Shown: piece after piece, positions 7,517 to 16,582 of the stretch | How the letters are laid out: each line of letters starts with the position of its first letter | Numbering within the stretch: position 1 is the stretch's first letter | Assembly: GCF_000758665.1 (NCBI RefSeq) | Contig: NZ_CP009285.1 | Span: forward strand, 1,116,001-1,180,000 | Direction: 5' to 3' | Origin: Paenibacillus borealis | GTDB lineage: Bacteria; Bacillota; Bacilli; Paenibacillales; Paenibacillaceae | DNA length: 64,000 nt | Translations under genes and position numbers: made by a program | The notes under the pieces: generated by a model | Told to the model about the DNA's origin: nothing | The model's input: the letters and a program-made list of their open reading frames with translations, nothing else | Database searches by the model: none

Positions 7517-9838
7517 ATGAAATTTACAGACGGCCTTTGGCTGGTTCGCGACGGAATCACAATCAATGGTGCAGTTCAGAACTATGTTGTTGAGAAAACT
7601 GAAGAAGGCCTGACGGCTATCACGCAGACAACTCCGATTACTGGACGTGCAGCAACACTTAACTCAACGCTGCTTACCGTGAAATTCCATTCCCCGCTTC
7701 CGGGTGTAGTAGGGGTTAAGATTATTCATAATGACGGCGTTATCGACCGCGGTCCTTCTTTCGAATTGACCAAGGGAACAGGTGACCACGTTCAAATCGA
7801 AGAGACCGAAGCGCAGACTGTGCTGATCAGCGGCGGACTCCGCGTGGTCATCAACAAGGGAACTCACTGGTCGGTAGACTTCTACCGCGGCGATGAGCGC
7901 ATTACAGGCAGCGGTTACAAATCGATGGCCTATATCACGGATCAGGACGGCAACACGTTCATGCGTGAAGAGCTGGACATCGGCATCGGCGAATTCGTAT
8001 ATGGTCTGGGCGAACGCTTCACTGCTTTTGTGAAGAACGGCCAGGTGGTTGACTTGTGGAACAAAGACGGCGGTACAAGCTCCGAGCAGGCCTACAAGAA
8101 CGTTCCATTCTATGTGACCAGCAAAGGCTACGGCGTATTCGTGAACCAGCCTGAACTGGTTTCCTATGAAATCGCTTCTGAGAAGGTGAAGAAAGCCCAA
8201 TTCAGCGTAGCTGGAGAGAGCCTGGAATACTTCGTCATTGAAGGGCCGACCATCAAAGAGGTTATTACCAAATATACTTCCCTGACCGGCAAGCCTGCGC
8301 TTCCACCGGCATGGACCTTCGGTCTGTGGCTGACCACTTCGTTCACTACGGACTACGATGAAGCTACGGTTAACTCCTTCGTAGAAGGAATGGCTGAGCG
8401 CGATCTGCCGCTGCATGTCTTCCACTTCGACTGCTTCTGGATGCGCGAATACCAATGGACCGATTTCCAGTGGGATTCCCGTGTGTTCCCGGACCCTGTG
8501 GGCATGCTGAAGCGCCTGCATGAGAAAGGGCTTAAGATCTGCGTCTGGATCAACTCCTACATCGGACAGCGTTCACCATTGTTTGAAGAAGGCAAGAAGA
8601 ACGGCTATCTGCTCAAAAAAGCCAACGGAGACGTTTACCAGACGGATCTGTGGCAAGCGGGCATGGGCCTCGTGGACTTCACGAACCCTGCGGCTTGTGA
8701 ATGGTATGCAGGGTACCTGCGTGATCTGGTTGACATGGGCGTAGACAGCTTCAAGACCGACTTCGGCGAACGTATTCCAACGGATGTTGTTTACTTCGAC
8801 GGCTCCGATCCAAACAAAATGCATAACTACTACACACAGTTGTATAACAAGGTTGTCTTTGAAGTACTGGAAGAGAAGCTTGGCAAGAATGAAGCAGCCG
8901 TCTTCGCACGTTCGGCAACCGCCGGCGGGCAGCAGTTCCCGGTTCACTGGGGCGGTGACTGCTACGCTGACTACGAGTCCATGGCAGAAAGCCTGCGCGG
9001 CGGCCTGTCGCTCGGCCTGTCCGGCTTCGGCTTCTGGAGCCATGACATCGGCGGCTTCGAGAATACCGCTCCGGCGCATGTCTTCAAGCGCTGGCTGGCC
9101 TTCGGCCTGCTCTCCAGCCACAGCCGTCTGCACGGCAGCACCTCGTACCGTGTGCCTTGGGCTTACGACGACGAAGCCGTGGATGTTACCCGCTTCTTCA
9201 CCAAGCTTAAGTGCAGCCTGATGCCTTACCTGTATGATGTAGCCGGACAGGCACATGAGCAGGGCTGGGCTTCAATGCGGGCGATGGTGATGGAATTCCC
9301 GGAAGATCCGACCTGCGAAGTGCTGGACCGCCAGTACATGCTGGGCGATTCCCTGCTCGTGGCTCCGATCTTCCAGGAGAACGGCGAAGTGAAATACTAC
9401 CTGCCGGCTGGACGCTGGACGCATCTCCTGAACGGTGAGACCGTAGTGGGCGGATCATGGCGCAAAGAGAAGCATGACTTCTTCAGCCTGCCGCTGTTCG
9501 TACGCCAGAACTCCCTGCTTGCAGTGGGCAGCGAAGACAGCCGTCCGGATTATGATTTCGCTGAAGGCGTGAAGCTTAGCCTGTACTCCCTTGAGGACGG
9601 CAAGACTACATCGGCAACCGTTCGCGATATCAACGGCGCTCCTGAGCTGAAGGTAGAAGCTGCGCGCAGCGGCAGCAAGGTAACCGTAACCGCAGAAGGC
9701 AGCGGCAAAGCATTCACCTTTGCGGTGAAGGATCTCGGCGCTATCGCTTCAGTAGAAGGTGCTGAACAAGCAGATGAAACTACAGTGAAAGTAAACGCCG
9801 GAGCCAAATCCGTATCGTTCACGATTACGCTGAAATAA
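7517..9838 (+). CDS. GH31 alpha-xylosidase (YicI type)
   Basis: 773 residues with the full GH31 layout: N-terminal beta-sandwich, (beta/alpha)8 barrel (about 260-590) and C-terminal beta domains. The nucleophile Asp415 lies in KTDFGE and the acid/base Asp481 in HWGGDC, positions that align almost one-to-one with Escherichia coli YicI (416 and 482), as does the YGLGERF motif near 162. It removes alpha-1,6-xylose from xyloglucan oligosaccharides or isoprimeverose in the cytosol; there is no signal peptide. An upstream GTG overlaps the GAAGGGTGG ribosome binding site, so ATG at 7517 is chosen. Divergent from an AraC regulator and closed by a terminator, so monocistronic. Confidence 0.93.
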   Translation: MKFTDGLWLVRDGITINGAVQNYVVEKTEEGLTAITQTTPITGRAATLNSTLLTVKFHSPLPGVVGVKIIHNDGVIDRGPSFELTKGTGDHVQIEETEAQTVLISGGLRVVINKGTHWSVDFYRGDERITGSGYKSMAYITDQDGNTFMREELDIGIGEFVYGLGERFTAFVKNGQVVDLWNKDGGTSSEQAYKNVPFYVTSKGYGVFVNQPELVSYEIASEKVKKAQFSVAGESLEYFVIEGPTIKEVITKYTSLTGKPALPPAWTFGLWLTTSFTTDYDEATVNSFVEGMAERDLPLHVFHFDCFWMREYQWTDFQWDSRVFPDPVGMLKRLHEKGLKICVWINSYIGQRSPLFEEGKKNGYLLKKANGDVYQTDLWQAGMGLVDFTNPAACEWYAGYLRDLVDMGVDSFKTDFGERIPTDVVYFDGSDPNKMHNYYTQLYNKVVFEVLEEKLGKNEAAVFARSATAGGQQFPVHWGGDCYADYESMAESLRGGLSLGLSGFGFWSHDIGGFENTAPAHVFKRWLAFGLLSSHSRLHGSTSYRVPWAYDDEAVDVTRFFTKLKCSLMPYLYDVAGQAHEQGWASMRAMVMEFPEDPTCEVLDRQYMLGDSLLVAPIFQENGEVKYYLPAGRWTHLLNGETVVGGSWRKEKHDFFSLPLFVRQNSLLAVGSEDSRPDYDFAEGVKLSLYSLEDGKTTSATVRDINGAPELKVEAARSGSKVTVTAEGSGKAFTFAVKDLGAIASVEGAEQADETTVKVNAGAKSVSFTITLK

Positions 9839-9860
9839 GATTATACCGCCCTATACTCAA

Positions 9861-9910
9861 GCTCTCTGATGACAGGGGACATTCGTCCCCGGTGAATCAG
9901 AGAGTTTTTT
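9861..9910 (+). terminator. Rho-independent terminator after the alpha-xylosidase gene
   Basis: CTCTCTGAT (9862-9870) pairs with ATCAGAGAG (9896-9904), with a nested GGGGAC/GTCCCC stem inside, followed by T6. Confidence 0.9.
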
Positions 9911-9985
9911 GAGGATTGAACAACGGGTACGGTATTTGAGGCTATTGGAACTTCAAGCTGTTCTTGCCGCGCAAATCTTGCAAGG

Positions 9986-10152
9986 AATACAACATTTTCC
10001 ACCTATTATCGATCCTAATCCGGAATTGTTGTATAAAAGGCAGCATTTCTCCTTCTCCCGGCTGCTTTGCGGGGGAATTCATGTATTTCGTACAACAATT
10101 CTCTCAAACGGCCTGTTTTTCATGCATGGAAGTTGTAGAACGTACAACATTA
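9986..10152 (+). repeat. Structured intergenic element, copy A
   Basis: The 394-bp gap 9839-10232 has no gene. After the terminator it holds this 167-bp element, which aligns along its whole length with the reverse complement of 35051-35220. Shared landmarks in order are AATACAACATT, ATTGTaYAAAAGGCAGCATT, CTTGTATTTCgTACAACAAT-like, and AGTTGTA..CGTACAACA. Each landmark contributes to short inverted repeats of TACAAC with GTTGTA, so three hairpins or three palindromic binding sites are possible. Copy A ends 80 bp upstream of the SGNH hydrolase start, in the same orientation. Confidence 0.8.
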
Positions 10153-10232
10153 TTGCCTTTTTCTATTTATTACAGGTAAGCTGTGAACTAATAATCTCAT
10201 TTCTGTCAGCAACGATAGGAGAATAGAATGCT

Positions 10233-11408
10233 ATGAACAATAAAGTTAATACCAGTGTGTACAGCCAGTCTGGATTCACTTCGGCCACAGCGCTGTCCGC
10301 AGCTGCTAATTATATTATGAACTCGCCGGAGCCGTTCACCCATACCTACCGGACCTATGTGCGCCTGCGGGAGAACGGCGGCCTGACGCTGAAGTTCTGG
10401 CACAGCAATGCTGTGGATTCGACATGGGACTTGGGCGCGGAGTCAGCGGCCAGTGAACCGGGCGGGGAGTGGAGCATTGAAGCGGCATATGTAGCCGATG
10501 GCGGAGCCGTGCCGGATGGTACAGTTGTGTCAGGTTCGCAGGTTCCGGTAACCTTCGGTGGCGAAGCCTCGCGGAACGTTGCTCCGGGCGAGCAGTTCTG
10601 GAGCGATGAAGCGCTGCTGGAGCTGCCGGAAGGGCATTACCTGGCCTTCACCTGGACGCTGAAGACGGCAGCTGCCGGGAAGTCGATCCCCTTCAACGTG
10701 GAGGGGATGCTGGTCTCCGGCTACGATGCGCCGGGCAATCTGGCCGCTCAGGAGACAGCCGAAGCGTTCAGTGAATCGGACAAGCTGCAGGTACTGCCAA
10801 GCTTCCTGGGATACAAGAAGGATGTAACGAAGAAGCTGGTATTCCTGGGGGATTCGATTACGCAGGGAGTGCGGACCGCCAAGGATGAGTATTCCTATTG
10901 GGCGGCAAGAATTGCCGAAGGATTAGGAACGAAGTACGGGCTGTGGAATATCGGCTCCGGCTGGGGCCGGGCCTATGATGTCGCCACCGATGGAGCCTGG
11001 CTGCACAAGGCGCAGCAGGGCGATGAGGTGCTGATGGTGCTCGGAGTAAATGATCTGGATATCGGCAACCGCTCAGCAGAAGAGCTGCTGAACGACCTCA
11101 CGCATATTATCTCCGCGATCAAGGAAGTGCGGCCTAAGACTGCCGTGATTCTCAGCACCGTGCCGCCGTTCAATTTCGAAGGGGAACGGGAAGCAGCTTG
11201 GCGCACTGTAAATGCGGCTATTCTTAACAGTCCCCCGGCCGGTGTAGACCGCGTGTTCGACATTGCCGCAGTGCTGTCTGTACCGGCTCCGGCAGATCAT
11301 AGAATCAAGCCGGAGTATATGAGCGATGAGTTTGATCCGCATCCGAACGGCACCGCCGGCAAGGCGGTTGCCGAAGCATTTTTGGCCTGGTACGGCAAAA
11401 ACGTGTGA
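10233..11408 (+). CDS. SGNH/GDSL-family hydrolase (probable carbohydrate esterase)
   Basis: 391 residues in two parts. The first 195 form an all-beta domain without a recognised name; the rest is an SGNH hydrolase with block I VFLGDSITQG (nucleophile Ser near 209), block III GVNDLD and block V DPHPNG (catalytic Asp/His). There is no signal peptide, so it is cytosolic. Such proteins deacetylate sugars or oligosaccharides. With the alpha-xylosidase upstream it could remove acetyl groups from imported oligosaccharides (inference). AGGAGA at 10217-10222 precedes ATG at 10233. The 5' leader carries the structured repeat element. Confidence 0.85.
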   Translation: MNNKVNTSVYSQSGFTSATALSAAANYIMNSPEPFTHTYRTYVRLRENGGLTLKFWHSNAVDSTWDLGAESAASEPGGEWSIEAAYVADGGAVPDGTVVSGSQVPVTFGGEASRNVAPGEQFWSDEALLELPEGHYLAFTWTLKTAAAGKSIPFNVEGMLVSGYDAPGNLAAQETAEAFSESDKLQVLPSFLGYKKDVTKKLVFLGDSITQGVRTAKDEYSYWAARIAEGLGTKYGLWNIGSGWGRAYDVATDGAWLHKAQQGDEVLMVLGVNDLDIGNRSAEELLNDLTHIISAIKEVRPKTAVILSTVPPFNFEGEREAAWRTVNAAILNSPPAGVDRVFDIAAVLSVPAPADHRIKPEYMSDEFDPHPNGTAGKAVAEAFLAWYGKNV

Positions 11409-11495
11409 CGAACTTCTTGAAAGCACTAGGCATACTATGTAGTACTTTATCAGAAGGGTAGTGTGCCTGTAGTGAGCATTCAAGCGGGAGTACCA

Positions 11496-11783
11496 ATGCA
11501 GCCCAAAGTGCTGTATCAAGCAGATCAAAATTATATTCAGAGTATGAAGTCTCTCCGGCATCACATGCACAGTGTATGCAGACAACATGTGAACCAGATT
11601 GTCCGGGTGCAGACGATTGACGGCCAGGTCGTTACTGGGAGAATTCTCGGCTGCGATAGAGGATTGTTATACCTGGGGGTACAGAATCATCATGGAGCAG
11701 GACGCGCCTTCTTCGGAAGCAGCGATGAAGCCATCCTGACCCTGGTACTGTTCGAATTGCTGGTTATCGTTTTATTATCCTAG
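11496..11783 (+). CDS. Small protein of unknown function with a C-terminal hydrophobic tail
   Basis: About 95 residues from ATG at 11496 (GCGGGAG 5 bases upstream); a GTG at 11463 would add 11 residues and cannot be excluded. The middle (VNQIVRVQTIDGQVVTGRI..CDRGLLYLGV) looks like a small Sm/SH3-like beta barrel, a guess from pattern only. The last 17 residues, ILTLVLFELLVIVLL, are a hydrophobic segment resembling that of the 31-residue YjcZ-like peptide encoded convergently just downstream. Both may be sporulation-related membrane peptides. Function unknown. Confidence 0.6.
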   Translation: MQPKVLYQADQNYIQSMKSLRHHMHSVCRQHVNQIVRVQTIDGQVVTGRILGCDRGLLYLGVQNHHGAGRAFFGSSDEAILTLVLFELLVIVLLS

Positions 11784-11794
11784 CCGAAGAAAAG

Positions 11795-11822
11795 AGCCTG
11801 CAGCTGCAGGCTTTTTTCTTTT
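11795..11822. terminator. Bidirectional terminator on an 18-bp palindrome
   Basis: AGCCTGCAG followed directly by CTGCAGGCT (11795-11812) is a perfect palindrome, with T-rich DNA after it on the plus strand and CTCTTTTCTTC on the minus strand. It separates two convergent small genes. Confidence 0.8.
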
Positions 11823-11835
11823 TCGATATTAATGG

Positions 11836-11931
11836 TTAGAATGTTCTGAGAATGATCACCAGCAGAATGTAAAGGACTAAGATTGTAGTGGTAGAAGTAA
11901 AAAGTCCGCCGACATTTCCGCAACCGCTCAT
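11836..11931 (-). CDS. YjcZ-family tiny sporulation membrane peptide
   Basis: This 31-codon gene encodes MSGCGNVGGLF, then a short Thr-rich stretch and a single transmembrane helix (ILVLYILLVIIL) ending RTF. A Gly/Cys-rich start followed by one hydrophobic helix is the hallmark of the YjcZ family of small sporulation proteins. GGAGG lies 7-8 bases upstream of ATG at 11931, a strong site. It is convergent with the 95-residue gene and shares its terminator. The exact role of the family in spores is not established. Very likely a real gene that length cut-offs would miss. Confidence 0.75.
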   Translation of the reverse strand: MSGCGNVGGLFTSTTTILVLYILLVIILRTF

Positions 11932-12069
11932 CGTCTTACCTCCTTCGCAGTATCATCTTTCAGAACCATGATATGCACTTTTGGTCATTCGGGTATAGAC
12001 CATCGACCAATTTAAAGCTCAGAGCCGGGTAAGAAATAGAAGCGGAAATGGATAATGTCTTCAATGCAT

Positions 12070-13731
12070 TCAGTGCTCCGCCTGCCCCCGGAAATCCTTC
12101 GGCGAGCAGCCGACCTGCTTCTTGAAGACCTTGCTGAAATATTTGACGTCGTGGAAGCCGACCATCTCCGAGATCTGCGCCAGCTTGAGATTGGGATTCT
12201 GCATCAGCAGCTTGGCCTTCTCGATGCGGACGCTGCCGATGTAGTCGGAGAAGTTGATGCCGTATTCCTGTTTGAACTTGCGCGAGATATATTCGCGGCT
12301 GACGTAGAATTTGCCGGCCACCTCCTGCAGGGAGAGGTCGGACGGGTAATTCTGATCGATATATTTAACGATCTCCGTCATCGGGTTCCGCTCTTTCATG
12401 TGTCTGGCCGAGAGCGTCTGGGACAGCTGCTGCATCAGCGCAAAGGACCAGTCACGCCAGGCGAACAGGGAGAAGGAATAACCGCTTGGCAGCGGTGATG
12501 GACTCAGCAGATCAGCCTGCTCCAGCTCCGCCAGCACACTGTCCGACTGGTTGCCCAGCGCTTCCCGGACCAGCCGGGAACGGAACAGGAGAGCATCCGC
12601 CTTCCACGAATTCAGCATTTGCGGGGTAACGACACCCCGGCGGCTGAGCTCGTGGGTCCAATGCTGTGCTGCGGCGGAGATGGCTTCAGTGGTTCCGCTG
12701 ATGACAGCCATCCGCCAGTCCTCCTGGACATCCGCGAAATTCAGCGGCGCTTCCGGCCCGGAGCCGCCGGAATTCCGGCTGTCTTCCGCCATGCCGCCTG
12801 CGCCCGCCGCCGGGGAGAAATGGCAGTAATCCTCATGCCGTAACAGGTTCCGCCGGAGCAGTGCTTCGGCGGCTTCCGTGCGCTGCGCCGGCAGCTCTCC
12901 CGGGAACGCACCTGCGGTGCTGATTCCGAAATGCATGCGGAATTGCAGGGTGCGGTAGATCCCCTGATTAATCCGGCTGATCAGCTCGACAACGGATTCC
13001 TCCACATCCCAGAGAATGATGGCAATCTCCGGCGGCCCGCCCCAATACCGGAAGGCAATGCCTTTGCCCTGCAGCTGCAGGAATTCATTGCAGATGTTAA
13101 CGATGGCGTAGTACATCAGCTCACTGTCGCCTCCGAACCGTTTGAGCAGCGGATTGTTGCCGCTGTCCGTCTGCACAAGGATCAGCCGCGAAGCCTGGAC
13201 ACTCTGCGGAATGATGCTGTCAACGTTAAGCCTGCGCAGCGAGGCCTCGGCATTGACCTTGTCATCAATCAGCGCGGAGAGCAGCTTCTCCCCGTAGATC
13301 GGCTTGATCTCATTCAGCCGGAGGCTCTGGCGCTGACGGTGGCGGCGCTCCTCTTCTTCGGAGCGCCAGGCGGCAACCGCCTTGGACACTGCGTTATTAA
13401 TCATATCCGCTTCGATCGGCTTAAGAATATAGTCAATGCCGCCGTGGCGGACGGTCTGGCGCACGAAGTCGAAATCATCATGCCCGCTGACAACAATGAA
13501 TTTGGTGTTGCCTGCGAATTCATCTACCCAGGTCATCAGCTCAACACCGCTCCCTGATTCCATCATCATATCCATAATCACCAGCGCGGGCTTCTCCCTG
13601 CGGATCAGCCCGATGGCTTCATTGCCGTTCCCTGCTTCCAGAATCTCATCAATCTGATGGGCATCCCAGTTCACCAGCAGCCGGACGGCCTTCCGGACTC
13701 TTGCTTCGTCATCCACAATAAGTGCCTTCAT
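12070..13731 (-). CDS. YesN-type response regulator (REC + AraC HTH)
   Basis: 553 residues. An N-terminal receiver domain (1-120) has the acidic pair Asp7/Asp8, the phospho-acceptor Asp54 in VIMDMM and the later Lys of YILKPIE. A long central region links it to a C-terminal AraC-type double helix-turn-helix (about 450-550: LSLQEVAGKFYVSREYISRKF, cited here in part, then ISEMVGFHDVKYFSKVFKK). This architecture is typical of Paenibacillus regulators that turn on an adjacent sugar ABC operon. Its ATG overlaps the stop of the histidine kinase gene by 4 bp (ATGA), so the two are translationally coupled. The likely target is the divergent transporter operon at 15701. Confidence 0.92.
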   Translation of the reverse strand: MKALIVDDEARVRKAVRLLVNWDAHQIDEILEAGNGNEAIGLIRREKPALVIMDMMMESGSGVELMTWVDEFAGNTKFIVVSGHDDFDFVRQTVRHGGIDYILKPIEADMINNAVSKAVAAWRSEEEERRHRQRQSLRLNEIKPIYGEKLLSALIDDKVNAEASLRRLNVDSIIPQSVQASRLILVQTDSGNNPLLKRFGGDSELMYYAIVNICNEFLQLQGKGIAFRYWGGPPEIAIILWDVEESVVELISRINQGIYRTLQFRMHFGISTAGAFPGELPAQRTEAAEALLRRNLLRHEDYCHFSPAAGAGGMAEDSRNSGGSGPEAPLNFADVQEDWRMAVISGTTEAISAAAQHWTHELSRRGVVTPQMLNSWKADALLFRSRLVREALGNQSDSVLAELEQADLLSPSPLPSGYSFSLFAWRDWSFALMQQLSQTLSARHMKERNPMTEIVKYIDQNYPSDLSLQEVAGKFYVSREYISRKFKQEYGINFSDYIGSVRIEKAKLLMQNPNLKLAQISEMVGFHDVKYFSKVFKKQVGCSPKDFRGQAEH

Positions 13732-15566
13732 ATCCGTTCACTCTCCACTAATATCTCAATTTCCAGCCGGATGATAACCCCGCCGGCCTCCAGATTATCT
13801 ACCGTCAGCAAAGCATCATCCCCGCAGACCAGCCGCAGCCTGGCCAGTACATTCCCCAGGCCGATTCCCGCACCGGGAGCATCACGTCTGCTGTAGCTGT
13901 CCTGACCTGAGTTCTTGATCATGTCGAGCTCTTCAACAGCTCTGGGCTGCTGCAGCTCCTTGCGCAGCGTCTCCAGCTTCACGGCCGGAATCGAGAGGCC
14001 GTTGTTCCGGATACTGATCTCCATCCGGCTAGGGCTAAGTCTGGCTGCCGTAATCTCAATGAATCCGTCCGTGCGGGCAAGGTTGAACCCGTGCTTGAAG
14101 TAATTCTCCACAATCGGCTGCAGGATCATCTTGGGCATCAGCGCATGCAGCAAGGATTCTTCCATATCGTAGCGGAAACTGAACTTATTTTCAAAACGTT
14201 CCTTCTGCAGCTCAATATACGCTTTAACATGCTCCAGTTCATTCTGTATCGTCACAATCTTCTCATCATTGTACATGCTGTAGCGCATCATCTTGGCCAG
14301 TGCCGAGAGCAGGCCGTAGATTTGCGGCACCTTCAGCTCAAGGGCGAGTGTACCGATAATCTGAAGAGTGTTGTTCAGGAAATGCGGGTTGATCTGCGAC
14401 TGCAGCGCCCTCAGCTCATTGGTTTTGTTCGACAGCTCCAGCCTGTACTCCCGCAGAATCAGGTTGTTGATCGTGTCCATCATACTGCGGAAATGCTCCG
14501 TGACCACACCGATCTCATCTTTTCCGGCCGGTCGGATATCAATCTCTAGGTTACCGGTCTGCACCTGATTCATGTACCGGGTCAGCTGCTTGATGGGGGC
14601 GGTGATCCGGAAGGAGATCAGAATCGTCAGGGCGATGATCATACTCATCAGCACGAAGAGCAGCAGCAGATTAATGCCGGCGGCCTCCTTGGCTTCGCGG
14701 AACAGATAGGAGACAGGGATTTGCTTGACGAGCGTCCAGCTTAGGCCGATGCTTTCAATTTTTTGATAGATGAACACAGAGTTGTCCTGCTCAAAATGCC
14801 CTTGGGTCACCATGCTGTCAGCCATCTGTTTATTGTACCATGCTGCATCCAGCGGTTGGCCGAATGTGCCGGCGTCAGGTCCGTATACGAGCTTTCCGGC
14901 GCTGTCCACCAGATAGATGTTTTCCTGATCCTGGTCGTATAGCTGGTCTACTATATCACCAAGAGCTGCGAGCTTGACATCAATCGAGAGATAACCGAGT
15001 GCTTCAGAGGAAGGGATACGCTCAATTCTGCGGTGCAGCGTAAAAACAGGCTCCGGTACGAACTGCGTTAATGGCAGACTTAATCCGTAGGCGTCGCTTA
15101 GATGGGTGCTTTGCACTTTCACCGGAGAGCTCCCTGTAATGTTGGATTCCTGGTAGGGTGTGTCTCCCAGCCAGCGCTTGGGTGTCGTATTATCGGTAAT
15201 CAGTGTAGCTTTACCGTCTTTGACGCCATATAAGTACACCTGTGAGATATTAGGCAGCGAGGTGGAAATGTAACTGAGCGAATTGTAAATGGCAATGTCG
15301 GAGGACAGATCGTCGTGCCCGGCTTCAAGCAGCCGGTAGAAATCCGAGTCAGAGTACACACTGAGCGACAAACGGTTGATCTCCCCAATCAGACTGTTAA
15401 TGTTCTTGGAGCCCTGATAGAGCAGATTCTTATTCTCATCGACAGCCCGTGTTCTTAGGGAGTTGGTTGTGTAGGAATAGCTGACGAACATAGTAGCCAT
15501 AATACAGATTAATGTTGGCAGGAGTAAAAAAACGATCAATTTGGTGCGGATACTGTTCCATTTCAT
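13728..15566 (-). CDS. YesM-type sensor histidine kinase
   Basis: About 612 residues. Transmembrane helix 1 (about 8-32), a large extracellular Cache-like sensor (33-285), a second transmembrane helix (about 290-312), HAMP, then the His_kinase domain with the phospho-acceptor His in SQINPHFLNNTLQ and a HATPase_c domain with the N-box near IVENYFKHG. Such kinases sense an extracellular sugar or a solute-binding protein. ATG at 15566 begins the usual MKWNSIRTKL start; a TTG at 15590 with AGGGTG upstream is an alternative. It is divergent from the CUT1 transporter genes. Confidence 0.9.
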   Translation of the reverse strand: MKWNSIRTKLIVFLLLPTLICIMATMFVSYSYTTNSLRTRAVDENKNLLYQGSKNINSLIGEINRLSLSVYSDSDFYRLLEAGHDDLSSDIAIYNSLSYISTSLPNISQVYLYGVKDGKATLITDNTTPKRWLGDTPYQESNITGSSPVKVQSTHLSDAYGLSLPLTQFVPEPVFTLHRRIERIPSSEALGYLSIDVKLAALGDIVDQLYDQDQENIYLVDSAGKLVYGPDAGTFGQPLDAAWYNKQMADSMVTQGHFEQDNSVFIYQKIESIGLSWTLVKQIPVSYLFREAKEAAGINLLLLFVLMSMIIALTILISFRITAPIKQLTRYMNQVQTGNLEIDIRPAGKDEIGVVTEHFRSMMDTINNLILREYRLELSNKTNELRALQSQINPHFLNNTLQIIGTLALELKVPQIYGLLSALAKMMRYSMYNDEKIVTIQNELEHVKAYIELQKERFENKFSFRYDMEESLLHALMPKMILQPIVENYFKHGFNLARTDGFIEITAARLSPSRMEISIRNNGLSIPAVKLETLRKELQQPRAVEELDMIKNSGQDSYSRRDAPGAGIGLGNVLARLRLVCGDDALLTVDNLEAGGVIIRLEIEILVESERI

Positions 15567-15594
15567 GAGGTACGCTTCACATCCGATCAATATT

Positions 15595-15626
15595 TTACAC
15601 CCTAAAGATCACTTGCGTAGGTGTAA
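15595..15626. promoter_or_regulatory. TTACACC / GGTGTAA inverted repeat in the kinase-transporter intergenic region
   Basis: TTACACC (15595-15601) and GGTGTAA (15620-15626) are exact inverted repeats 25 bp apart, centre to centre, between the divergent kinase and permease genes. They are candidate half-sites for the AraC-type response regulator. No clear promoter hexamers could be placed. Confidence 0.4.
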
Positions 15627-15700
15627 GGGACTCTGTAAAAAACAGATAATATGTTTAGATCATAAACAAGTGAGTGAGTAAAAGAAAGGGGGACCATTAC

Positions 15701-16582
15701 ATGCGCGGCAATAAGTTGTCCCAATTAGGTCAACAAGTATTTTTCGTTGGCCCGGCATTGTTGTTTTTTACCTTGATCACGATTATTCCTTTTCTGATGG
15801 GGATGTACTATTCCTTCACGGACTGGAACGGCGTATCGGGTAATGTTAGCTGGGTCGGCTTTCAGAACTTTAAAATGATATTTACCAATGATCCCGATTT
15901 CTGGTCATCCTTCTGGTTCACCGTGAGATTCACGGTCCTTGGAGTTGTATTGACCAATGTAGTGGGCTTCTTCCTGGCCTATCTGCTGACCAAACCTCTA
16001 AAAACACGCAATATGCTCCGGACCATTTTCTTCATGCCGAATGTCATCGGGGGCTTGCTGCTTGGGTTTATATGGCAGTTCATCTTCATCAAAGGCTTCG
16101 CCACAATGGGCGATATGACAGGCTGGTCCTTCTTCAACCTTCCCTGGCTCGGGGATGCAACAACCGGCTTCTGGGCGATCGTCATGGTGTTTATCTGGCA
16201 GTCCTCCGGTTATCTGATGGTTATCTACATCGCTTCGCTCAGCAACGTGTCCAAAGAAGTGCTTGAAGCTGCTGAGATTGACGGCGCATCCCGGATGCAG
16301 GTGCTGCGCAACATTATCGTGCCGCTGATTATGCCTGCAGTGACCATCGGTTTGTTCCTGGCGATTTCCTGGTCCTTTAAAATGTTCGACCTGAACCTGT
16401 CGCTGACCAAAGGCGGACCGTTCAAATCGACGGAATCCGTAGCTATGAATATCTACAATGAAGCCTTTCTGAACAACCGTTACGGTCTGGGTACGGCAAA
16501 AGCGTTGCTATTCTTCGTAATTGTCGCACTGATCACAGTGATTCAGGTCCGTGTAACGAAGAGCAAGGAGGTAGAAGCTTAA
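15701..16582 (+). CDS. CUT1 sugar ABC transporter permease (UgpA/LplB/MalF class)
   Basis: 293 residues with six predicted membrane helices; the first begins near residue 12. The EAA-type coupling motif reads EAAEIDGASRMQVLRNIIVP near residues 195-214, followed by the Gly-Pro pattern typical of MalF-like permeases. It pairs with the permease at 16583 and the binding protein at 17475 to import an oligosaccharide. AAGGGGG precedes ATG at 15701, so the longer in-frame extension from 15674 is rejected. As usual for CUT1 systems in these bacteria, no ATPase gene is present; a shared MsmX-like ATPase is probably used. Confidence 0.93.
   Translation: MRGNKLSQLGQQVFFVGPALLFFTLITIIPFLMGMYYSFTDWNGVSGNVSWVGFQNFKMIFTNDPDFWSSFWFTVRFTVLGVVLTNVVGFFLAYLLTKPLKTRNMLRTIFFMPNVIGGLLLGFIWQFIFIKGFATMGDMTGWSFFNLPWLGDATTGFWAIVMVFIWQSSGYLMVIYIASLSNVSKEVLEAAEIDGASRMQVLRNIIVPLIMPAVTIGLFLAISWSFKMFDLNLSLTKGGPFKSTESVAMNIYNEAFLNNRYGLGTAKALLFFVIVALITVIQVRVTKSKEVEA

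Noticed and set aside
12055..12498. Long plus-strand ORFs antisense to the response regulator gene
   Set aside because: Shadow frames of a high-GC gene; no ribosome binding site and the minus-strand protein is clearly real.
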